DNA from: Buxus sempervirens
Taxonomy: Eukaryota; Streptophyta; Magnoliopsida; Buxales; Buxaceae
NCBI GenBank assembly: GCA_947561395.2
Contig: OX387183.1
Location: 36,382,853 to 36,446,852 of the forward strand
DNA: 64,000 nucleotides
Reading direction: 5' to 3'
The translations under genes were made by a program, and so were the position numbers. Position 1 is the stretch's first letter. Each line of letters opens with the position of its first letter. Of the stretch, positions 46,181 to 55,101 are shown one piece after another. The notes beneath the pieces are model-generated. The model saw only the letters and a program-made list of their open reading frames with translations, did not search any database and was not told the DNA's origin.

Positions 46181-46892
46181 ATCGTGATTAGAATGTGGTC
46201 AAGCCTACAAATAGCTTAAAAAAATTAATTTTTCGACCTAGTTGGACCCAACCGACCCGATTGAACCTTACTTGAACCCTTTTGGCTTTTTGGGTCACCC
46301 CAAGCCAATTTTGAGACTGTGGGCCCAACGGACCCACCAAGGCTTTGTGGGCCCCTAACAGGGCCCACATCCCGTCTGGTCCAACCAAGGCCTGTTTTGA
46401 CGAATGGGTTAAAGGCCACTTGATTAATTGCCAGTGGGCCAAATCCAAGCCCTTTGGGTCCTAAAAACTGTTACTCACTAATTTTGTAAATATTTAATCA
46501 ACCTTTAAACCAAATAGCCAAAATCCAATAAGGGTTACCCAATAACCCGAATTGGGCCTTGGGTTTGACTTAAGCCCAACCTGAATTCCACTAGGTCTTC
46601 CAACGGGGCCCACATCAGACCCACTTCATTAATTGATTAAAAGATAAAATCAAATAAAAAAGGGGACCCACACCCTCAGCGGTCCCCACCAGACCAAATT
46701 GGTGTGCATGCTGATCTAGGAAATTGGGTGAGAACTAAGTTGACTTAAACCAGGGAGACCCATGGGACCTGTCAATCGACGGGGCGGGCTAAGGTGTCTT
46801 CGGACTTCCCTAGACGTAACCGAGAACTTGCTCAGATCTCTAAAAAGCCACAGACCAGAGAAGTTAGGCCCGAATAGGTGCCCTTTTGTGTT

Positions 46893-46921
46893 TGCTTGCA
46901 CCTCTCAGGCAGTGGCGACTC
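46893..46921 (+). other. U5 hairpin plus TGGCGACTC motif (copy 7)
   Basis: Stem TGCTTG/CAGGCA (one G-U pair), loop CACCTCT, then G and TGGCGACTC, 66 bp from the LTR end. Confidence 0.75.
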
Positions 46922-46987
46922 CAAACAGTCCCGAGGCACGCATCACTTTGCATGCACCTCACGTGTGGCCGAAATCGGGTGCGCACA

Positions 46988-46992
46988 GCAGG
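46988..46992. repeat. Right TSD (GCAGG) of the 38 kb insertion
   Basis: GCAGG, identical to 8885-8889. Confidence 0.93.
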
Positions 46993-47987
46993 GCGTAACT
47001 CCTTAAATAGAAGACGACACAGTGGCAAATCTTGGCGCATTCCTAGTTGCCGGAATACATGTACAAATGGATTGTGCTGATGAAGGATGCCTCGAATCTT
47101 CTCTACCATTGTTCTATCGATAAATTCATTCTCCATCAATCGATAATTTATATCATGATCCATATCATAAATATAAAGCTGCAGAAATCTTGGTCGGCAT
47201 CGTTGTTGTGGTAATAAACTTCCAATTCTATGGTATATTGAACCATGTGCACGGAAAGTGTAAACAACATCTTGAGCGTTCGCAAGATTATCATCAATTT
47301 GAACTCCCATAGAAGTGAAGGAAAACAAATGATTTAAAATACAAATGTTCCTCCTGAAGTGTAAACCTTATGGGCCAAGATCCGTATAAATACTTAACAA
47401 TTCTAATGGTACTAGTACAAAAGGCAGAGTTATCTTTCCTTTTGCACAGCATAAATCCATATTCTCAAACTTAAATAGCTTAGTGCCACAATATGCACAG
47501 ACGTGTGCTTTAGGTAACACGTCAGTTTGCAATGTGTTGTTATCTATGAAATCTCTAGCACTGTTGTGCATTCTTCTGCGGCGTCTCTCTTGAAAATGGA
47601 TTCCATTTGGATGTGAAGTAGTTGGAATGATAAGTCCAGTTGGACCTGTGTTTTCAAAAATTAAATATTTAAGTATTCTTCAAGTAATTGTACAAAAACA
47701 TTTACTGTAGGGGATAATTTGTATGTAGCATTACGTGGAAGGATGTGCCTACCTTGATCACCATCTGTTGACGGAAGAGTTTCAAAATCTATATTATGTG
47801 ATTGGAGAGGCATTGAATGTGCATGGCGTCTTACATGGCTTAAGCGAAGGCTACAACCAACATTGAATGTGGATGGTATTGGTCCAGCTCGCTGGATAAC
47901 TCAATTGGCACACATTAATTTGCGGCTCGAGCTGGCAAATGCTGGAGGGTTGCTTAAGCTAGCTGGAAGTTGATGACTTCGGACCAT
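46988..47987 (-). pseudogene. Helitron Rep/helicase gene, N-terminal part (broken)
   Basis: Minus strand, likely start ATG at 47987. Exon 1 (to about 47757) ends in a good donor (CAAG|GTAGGC) and the next exon begins after an acceptor-like ACACAG at about 47648. Helitron_like_N landmarks: HVCAYCGTKLF with CCAKGKITLP, FSFTSMGV, YTFRAHGSIYHRIGSLLP, LQLYIYD, then HQHNPFVHVFRQLG and LPLCRLLFKEL, where the Tat-like element cuts the frame. Two in-frame stops are visible, one in exon 1 and one near 47372; the frame is otherwise kept. The gene continues at 8889. Confidence 0.9.
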
Positions 47988-50146
47988 TTCCTAGCATATA
48001 TTGTAATTGATGGTACAACATTAATGATGGAAATTTTTGAGAATGAATATCTATGGATCTATAATAAATGTAGGAAACGATATTCTGGAAACTATATCTT
48101 GAGTTAAAATGTAAATATTTTTTTTATATAATAAGTTCTTTTGAAGTTTTGGTATAATAAGCTATTGTTCATGTTATAGTTGCATTTGTTACAATAAAGT
48201 TAGAAAATTACTATCTTAATTGACGACATCCAATCATGACGGAAAATGTTATGGCTAAATGACATAACTTGCACTGAAACATGGGACAACATTTCAGCTA
48301 CATTAATATTTATTATTTGCGAAGTTTACATCGGCATGTTTTTTTTCATTTTGCACCTAATCTATCTATCTATATAAAATCATTTAAGTGTTCGGAAGAT
48401 ATAGATGCAATGGTTGGCCTAATAAATTAACTTAAATGTTAAATGTAATTAACTTTTTAATCATGTAAACTGTAATTATTGTGCCAAAAAAAGAAAAAAA
48501 ACAAAGTGCATTTGAAATTGGAAATGATAAATAAGGAAATGAAACAAAAAGGTATAAAGTATGCATGACAACTAATTAGTATCAAAGAATCTAACATTTG
48601 TAAACTGTAATTCCTGAACCATGAATGTGTATCTAAAATGTGAAAATGGCATAGTAAGTAGAAAAAATATCAAATTCAATTGAACGTTTAAGGAGAAAGA
48701 GAGCATAAAGATCATCAATTTGAGAAATAGTGTTTAATTTACATACCGGTTCAGAAAACAGCACCTTTAGTGTTGTTACTATTTCTTGTGCTGTGCAATA
48801 TTATGTTGCTCCCAGTCGTTGTGGTAGCATGAAAAATTTTAAAATTTTCACCTGAAAGACATTAATATGGGAAGGGAAATTGATAATAAATACTAAGGAT
48901 ATGGTTTGAAGATTACTAAATTTGAAGATAATTTACATTGAGTCCTAAATTCTAGAACCATGAATGTGTAGCTAAAAGGTGGAGGAAGAAACAGTGAAAA
49001 TGTCATAGTAAGGTAAAAAAAAAAATACAAATTCTATCGAAAGTTTGAAGAAATTAAATAACCAAAAATAGAAAATAAAAAGATGGTGGTAATGGAGGTG
49101 CATCAATATGTGAAAGCTCTCCAATATGCCATCCAATGTTGACTACTACATGCAAATAAAAAAATTAGTGGAACACAAAATACAAATCTCATCTTCATAT
49201 TTTTCCCCGATTCAAGACTCCATTTCCATATCAAATTCTGATACTTGTATACAACAATATTTGAATGTACAAATATCATAATCATTGCTGAAAACTACTC
49301 AACCAAGAACTATTACTGAAAATGAATCTCAGAAAGAGGATAAATGTCAATTAACCATGAGGCAAATATTGACAGCCATGATCATGTGGTTGTATACATT
49401 CTAAGCAGTGTGTTCCCTGACTTACCAGTGGCCTTCTTTTCTTCCCAAGTTCAATGATGTGCCTTTTTCTTCTTTGTAGATGAGAATATTGAGGTTTGGG
49501 ATTTCTTCCCAAGCTCAATGATGTGCCTTTTTCTTCTTTGTAGACGAGAATAGTGAGGTTTGGGAATCACGATTAGTATGTGGTCATTGTGGTGAGTAGC
49601 TGGTTTTTTGTTGTCAGCCACAACATGCACTTATCACATTAAAAAGAGTAAACAAAAGAAATTATTTTCCATTTCCAACCAGCCGAATTCTCTATCATTT
49701 GTAGAGAAGGGAATCAATCAACTTCTAAGATCACAAATTGTGGAACTAACTCATTCTCATGCTACTATAATTTGTAACTGTTTTCTTTTTTTTTCCCCCA
49801 AATTGAGGTTTTTCTTTGCTTGTTTTCGTGAATCATGTGGTTCCTTTGGTATTAGAGTGGCTACATCTAATTTTCAATCTCAATTGAGAGTTTGGTTAAT
49901 CAGTTTCTGGCAACAATCTTAAGTCTATAAACGGACAAACATCGTAAACAACAATTAAATTTATTGTTTCCAGGAGGACTCAATTGAATGAAGTGGTAGG
50001 TTATTCTTGGGGAGTAGGGGTATTCACGGGGAATGATTCAAGAGTAAGTCTAGAGGGCAACACCGAGTGAGTTTGGAATTGCCCCCTTGAATGATTCAAT
50101 GCATCCAACCTGCAATTGTCCAAATTAACACATTTGCTTGCGATAA
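47988..50146. other. Non-coding region upstream of the Helitron gene
   Basis: A/T-rich, no gene recognised. A diverged direct duplication (ACCATGAATGTGTA(T/G)CTAAAA ...) occurs at about 48615-48710 and 48958-49060, and a 64-bp tandem duplication starts at 49441 and 49505 (CTTCCCAAG(T/C)TCAATGATG). It may include the 5' flank of the Helitron, but no Helitron terminus was identified. Confidence 0.5.
49441..49570. repeat. 64-bp tandem duplication
   Basis: CTTCCCAAGTTCAATGATG ... GAGGTTTGGG repeated with a few changes. Confidence 0.85.
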
Positions 50147-50300
50147 TCTATACTATATATAAAGGGAATTGGCCCCTTGGAAAGTGTGCCAAAAAAATAT
50201 GCCACTTGCCATAAGAGCCCCCGACACCCTTTCGAATCTCCATTATTAAGAGGTTTCAATTAAAGGACACAAACATCATTACCGCATCCACTCTTTTAAA
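50147..50300 (+). repeat. Left terminal inverted repeat
   Basis: The strong part is 50147-50194 (through AAAGTGTGCCAA). Weaker similarity to the right end continues to about 50300 (CGACACCCTT vs CGACATCCTT; TAAGAGG vs TAAAAGG). Confidence 0.8.
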
Positions 50301-50672
50301 ATCTAACATTCCGTTTTGTAACCTTTTCCGCCCACGTCGTCACCTCCCAACTCCTCTGTCTAACTCGCAATGCATCCCTTCCCGGTGAAAGCGCACCTTG
50401 ACAGCCTCTCCTACGAATCGCCTACCTCTCGCAGCAGCCCTAATCCTCAGCATTCAATCCCTGCACATGATCCGCACATCTAATTAGGATTATTCCTCAT
50501 ATCCACCTCATCGTTCGCAACAAAAATGCTCACATTGTCTACTCTCCAATCGCAAGGTACTAGCCATGGTTCCCATCTGATCTCTATATAAAGAAGGATT
50601 GCAGATCAAGCAGAGAGAAGGGATGGCGAAGAGAGAGGAATGGAGGGAAGGCGAAGCGAGAGATAGTGAGGG

Positions 50673-50995
50673 ATGGCGTTAGTGGCTCTTGCTCCGGGAT
50701 TGTCACGGAAGCTAAAGAAGGTGTTGGATTCACGGACGGACTCAACAAATGTGTTGGCTTCACTAAGCACCCTATCAACATTCTACAATGAGAACAAGTA
50801 ACCGGCTCGGAGGAACCTCAAATCTAACATTGAGAAGATTATCTCCTTCCTTGCTTCTGAATCTACCCAACAGGTTCCATTATCCATTCATCTTTTTTCT
50901 CTCTATTCTATGTTTGTATCTCTCATCACTTTTTGGAATTTTTGTATAGGCCTTGGTTCGTGTGGAGGAGGAAGTTAATGCACTCCCAGCCGAAT
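50673..50995 (+). pseudogene. Captured fragment of a COG6-like gene (conserved oligomeric Golgi complex subunit 6)
   Basis: ATG at 50673 opens MALVALAPGLSRKLKKVLDS, which matches my memory of the N-terminus of plant COG6 (LAPGLSRKLKKVL). Exon 1 runs to 50873 (67 codons) with one stop (TAA 50799-50801). An intron of 76 bp (50874-50949, GT...TATAG) follows, and exon 2 continues in phase with ALVRVEEEVNAL, the next conserved COG6 segment. Similarity fades after about 50995. COG6 is part of the Golgi tethering complex. The piece is truncated and carries a stop, so it is not a working gene. Keeping the intron shows capture at the DNA level. The assignment rests on recall of the family. Confidence 0.65.
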
Positions 50996-50999
50996 CAAT

Positions 51000-53310
51000 C
51001 TACCTCTGCTGTCTACTATTCGCAGGCACCTCAATCGACTTCTGCCGTCGATCATTCGCAGCCACCGCCCTCGTTAACAAGATCAGATCGGTGCGGCAAA
51101 CCATTGAGATTATGGTGACGGTGGGACTCTTAACTACGGATTTCTAAATCCCTTTCATGGTTTCATCAGTAATGATGGTGGTGGTGGGACTTTAACTACA
51201 AATTTCTGATTCGTTGAGTTAGGCTTCTTTGGAATTTGATGGTGCCGATCTTAAAAATCTGCCATTATAGCTTGTTCTGATTTCGTTACAGATGTTAAGT
51301 TCGTTATCATATGCTAATAGATTGTGATTATTCTTACATAAGGTTTTTAGAAAACTATATCCACTACTCTCTTGGAAATCTTAGAAATTAGAATTTCTGT
51401 AGATTTTTAGATATATTGTATTGTATTAGGTTTTTCTATTCCATCTTTTCCTTTGTTCTTCTAGTGTTTAAGCAATTGACCACTATGCCTGTGAATACCC
51501 CTAATCCCCAAGAAAAACTACAATTTCATTCAATCAAACCCTCTTGAATAGATAAATTTAATTGTGCGTGTCTATATTGTTTGCCTATTAGGAGATATAT
51601 ATAGACTTAGATGGTTTGCAAACGGATTTCACCCACTCCCCAACTACATACGTGTAGTACTGCACGTGCACTCCACTAGTCTATTTAACACCCTTGTACT
51701 ACTATAAATTTCTTTGACCAAGCCCATCATTCATCATGCTCCATGCTTGGAGCTTTAATATAGTGGGTTCACATGACTTTGGGCACTTTATCTGAGATGA
51801 GCTTGAGTTCAGTAATTACTCTTATTAGCCAAGCTCAACCTTGAAAAATTCCATTTTCTTGAGCAAGTGCACAACTTAGAAATAGAATTCTCAGGTAGGT
51901 TTGGCAACTTGTTGGGTTTGGGGCAGGTTTTGAAAAACCCTAGGCCTCCCATATAAGCATTTAGCCCATACCAAACCTGCTCCTAACCCTATTTAGTTTG
52001 TAGCAAAGCAGGTTAGGTTGACCAAAAACAATAGTGAAAATAAAGGGGAATGTGAGCATGTTGAATGAGCAGCTATTGAAAGAATAATTTGGATATGAAT
52101 ACAGCAGTAGAATCTACAGACCATACATGAATATCTAGATTATCAAAAAATATATAACTATGCTTTTGAGATCCTCCAACATAGCCCATAATTCCTCAAT
52201 TTCACTAATACGTAAATCTCAACAAAAGGAAAGTTCCAATGGGGCCCATCTGAAGATCAAGAAATGATATCATGAACAATAGGGTCTTAGTCAAAATGCA
52301 ACTGATAAATGTGGGGTATTTGGAAGCAAGAGTGGAGTTTCCATCCAAGTTAGAGGAGCAAAGTTAGAGAAAATGTCTGAGATAGCTTTCCATGGGCTAT
52401 CTTTAGAGCCTTTATTTCTGGCCATGGAGCCTCTCTCTATACCAAATTTTTGTAGCCATTTCTCAAGAAAATATGTATTCTTAAGAGCTTTAAATAGAAA
52501 TGGTGGGAACATCATTTAATCATTTAAGAGCTTTATACAGAGTCAAAGTTGTGGCAACTTCTCTTGGACACACAAAGCATAGAACTGCTTCCAAGAGATG
52601 TGAGTGGATTTTTTTGTGTAAATCATATTTTTTAATTTTGATCTCTCTAAATTTAATCTAGAAAGATCTTTGTTGTTTTGCTTCTCTGAAATATTTTCTG
52701 ATTGTGTCTACTTTACTTGGTGCTTTTATTCCAAGAAATGAAGACTGTATCTGGTATGTGGCTTTTTGTGTTTATTGACACAGGTCTACCCTTGAATCTA
52801 AGATTGTATGAAGTTGGGTTTCGTTGAACTCACAATACAATTTGGAATCCTTGTTCTTCATTTAGCAGGGTTACTGTTTCTATTTACAATTTCTTAGTTT
52901 TCATTGATAAGTACTGGAAATCGGAGCTGGTGTTGTCATGATTCTTCTACTAATATTAGATCTCGTCAGAAAAGATTGATATGAAGTGTTGCTTCTTTCT
53001 TACAGCTTGGTGTGAATATTGATTTTTGATTCTTGTCCTCACGATATACACCTAACATCCAAATATAGAGTGTGGATAGCTTTCCTTTAATCAATTGTTC
53101 TCTGATACGGGTGCTTGGATCAATGCACATCTAGTCAGGTGGTGTGGCCTCCTAAAGTATCCATGCACATCTGATACGGGTGCTTGGAAAGATAGATGAA
53201 GGCAGGAACTATTTTGGAACTATGAAATCAATGCTATAATTCGTTTCTCAAGGCTCAAATCAAATCAAATTAAAATGCAAACTACTACAAATTCAAAGGA
53301 AAAAAGAAGA
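51000..53310. other. Non-coding interior of the DNA transposon
   Basis: A/T-rich, no gene recognised. Short ORFs such as the minus-strand one at 52291-52515 lack any familiar motif. A short repeat (CTGATACGGGTGCTTGGA) occurs twice near 53105 and 53170. Confidence 0.45.
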
Positions 53311-53870
53311 AGACATGAAACAGAAAATTTGTCAAACAGATTATAAGCGTTAGTAAATTAAGTTAAGCAATCAACAGACCACATCAACAAAAACAACTGA
53401 ATCGTCAAACATTCTTCATAGAAGCAAATAGCTGTGCTTACCTGAGAGTGACGGTCATGCTAGAAGAATACCAGAAAATCGAAGGCCTGTAGAGGATTAG
53501 CGATGCTGCTCGTGAAAGGCAATTCAGAGGAGAGGCTTTGTTTTTTGTAGGGTGTGTATTCGAAGGGAAGGAGTCCATCGCGGAAAAAAAAGACATGAAA
53601 CAGAAAATTTGTCAAACAGATTATAAGCGTTAGTAAATTAAGTTAAGCAATCAACATAACACATCAACAAAAACAAATGAATTGTCAAACATTCTTCATA
53701 GAAGAAAAAAGTTATGCTTACCTAAGAGTGATGGTCGTGCGAGAAGAATACTAGAAAATCAAGGCCTACAGAGGATTAGCGATGTTGCTCGTGAAAGGCG
53801 ATTCAAAGGAGAGGCTTTGTTTTTTGCAGGGTGCATATTCAAAGGGAAGGAATCCATCATGAGGCAGACG
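53311..53870. repeat. 280-bp tandem duplication
   Basis: AGACATGAAACAGAAAATTTG at 53311 and again at 53591. The two units stay about 90% alike by eye through GAGGCTTTG and AAGGGAAGGA. Confidence 0.88.
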
Positions 53871-53924
53871 GAGGGGAGGAGGCGATGTGGGAGGGAACAA
53901 TTAGCAAAATGAACTGGTGGGTTC

Positions 53925-54076
53925 AGGAAGAGTGGAGGCGCATTGCTGATTGTATCCTCTAAATGAACCCTTTTATTAGGGAAATTGGCAAGGATGTCGA
54001 GGGTTCTTGTTGAAGGTCGGGTATTTTTCTTGGCACACTTTCCAAAGGGGCCAATTCCCTTTATATATAGTATAGA
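53925..54076 (-). repeat. Right terminal inverted repeat
   Basis: Reverse complement of the left terminus, ending ...GTATAGA at 54076. Confidence 0.8.
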
Positions 54077-54861
54077 TTGCTCAAATTTTACAAGATTAAA
54101 CTAGACATCTTCACCTATCACATGTCCTTGGAATCACTCAAAAATTCATCCGAATGATGAAATTATGAATAATCCAAGACTGGGTATAGGTTCAGTCCAG
54201 ATTTGTAAAATTTAAGTAAAAGTAAGACAAAACAGTGAGTGTGTGTATTTGATTCAATTTAATTGGATTGAAAACACTTGTAATGAGTCAAAAAACACTC
54301 AAAAAATATTTTAGGGCAAGGATTTGGCTCAAATCTCTCATTAATTGGAGAGCATAAGCCAAATATACCCAAATTGAGGCAAAAAGCTCAAAATAGAGAG
54401 ATTAGACCATGAATCTTCTCTTGAAGATAAAATCACTTGAAATTAACTCGCAAAGTCTTGAGAGATTGTTCGGCAAGGATTTGGCTCAAATCTCTCATTA
54501 ATTGGAGAGCATAAGCCAAATATATCCAAATTGAGGCAAAAAGCTCAAAATAAAGAGATTAGACCATGAATCTTCTCTTGAAGATAAAATCACTTGAAAT
54601 TAACTCGCAAAGTCCTGAGAGATTGTTCTAAGGCCGGTGATCCTAGATCTACTATATTGAGCATGGTAGATCTAAGATCTTTGCCTATTTTGACAAAAAT
54701 CAAGTGATATATGTGTGGTTGTGTGGGAAATCAGAATTTTAGGAGAAAATTGGGATCTAATGCTATAGAGAGCATAGATCCATGTAATTTCTCCAGATTT
54801 AAAGCAAAATCACACGAAAACAGCAATCATACACAAAATAACACAAATATGCAAGTGTATC
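54077..54861. other. Unassigned non-coding region with a tandem duplication
   Basis: Contains a 157-bp tandem duplication (54315-54471 and 54472-54628, GGCAAGGATTTGGCTC ... GAGAGATTGTTC). No gene seen. Confidence 0.55.
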
Positions 54862-55101
54862 ATCAATGTGCTGGGTGGAAGTTGGGGAGAAGCAGCTTAT
54901 TGGGCCACAGATTGTTCAGGACAGTGTGGAAAAGGTAAATTTGATCCAGCAAAGGTTGCGTACGGCACAGAGTCGTCAGGGAGTTACTCTGATACCAGGA
55001 GGAGAGATCTACAGTTGGAGATGCAGAAGAAGTATCCTCATCTATTTCCAGAATTGTAAGGTAAATTTCGAGGACAAAATTTTTCTTTTAGGAGGGGAGG
55101 A
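54862..55101 (+). pseudogene. Ty3/gypsy integrase C-terminal remnant plus PPT
   Basis: CWVEVGEKQLIGPQIVQ and IQQRLRTAQSRQ are the C-terminal integrase segment of Tekay/Del-type pol. After a frame change, SYSDTRRRDLQ follows and then jumps to EMQKKYPHLFPEL, which in intact elements lies at the very end of pol. The DNA between (GPY and chromodomain region) is deleted. The sequence then reads through the usual FEDKIFL-type trailer into the PPT AGGAGGGGAGGA (55090-55101) before the LTR. The left edge at about 54862 is a truncation. Confidence 0.75.

Larger units (their letters stand above)
8890..46987 (+). mobile_element. Tat-like gag-only LTR retrotransposon with nested insertions (38.1 kb as it stands)
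   Basis: Bounded by TGTTAGCACC (8890) and GGTGCGCACA (46987), with perfect TSD GCAGG, inside a Helitron gene. Without the nested insertions 9581-13257 and 18139-42724 (and their duplications) about 9.8 kb remains: a truncated 5' LTR, a leader with a 61-bp minisatellite, a gag pseudogene, a 3' non-coding region, a PPT and a 2.45 kb 3' LTR. No protease, reverse transcriptase or integrase is present, so it is a non-autonomous gag-only element. The zinc-knuckle-like YHMGVPGHHINRCWDL block and the AATAGGGGCAGC PPT fit the Tat/Ogre branch of Ty3/gypsy. Confidence 0.88.
44535..46987 (+). mobile_element. 3' LTR of the Tat-like element (2453 bp)
   Basis: Starts TGTTAGCACCTGATTTTTGC after a PPT, ends GGTGCGCACA before TSD GCAGG. 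It contains, in order, two A/T-rich blocks, a palindrome cassette (45089-45265), a TATA box, a GAGAGGAAGAAAGAGAGAG leader, a donor-like AGGTAATAATAGC, a second palindrome cassette (46093-46180), GGGCCCAC-rich sequence and the U5 hairpin. It is the reference copy for family A in this window. Confidence 0.93.
50147..54076. mobile_element. 3.9 kb DNA transposon with long inverted termini carrying a COG6-like fragment
   Basis: The left end TCTATACTATATATAAAGGG and the right end are inverted copies, nearly identical for about 48 bp and recognisably similar for about 150 bp. The flanks 50138-50146 (TTGCGATAA) and 54077-54085 (TTGCTCAAA) match at 6 of 9 bases, which could be an old MULE-type 9-bp TSD. 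On the other hand TCTATACTATATATAAA preceded by A looks like a Helitron 5' end. No transposase is seen, so it is non-autonomous. Cargo: an intron-bearing host gene piece at 50673-50995 and a 280-bp tandem duplication at 53311-53870. Confidence 0.7.

Noticed and set aside
46864-46987. Helitron ORF extension at its C-terminus past 46988
   Set aside because: These codons lie in the inserted LTR; the true continuation is at 8889.
52291-52515. Minus-strand ORF of 74 codons
   Set aside because: No recognisable family, no splice or promoter context; probably chance in the transposon interior.
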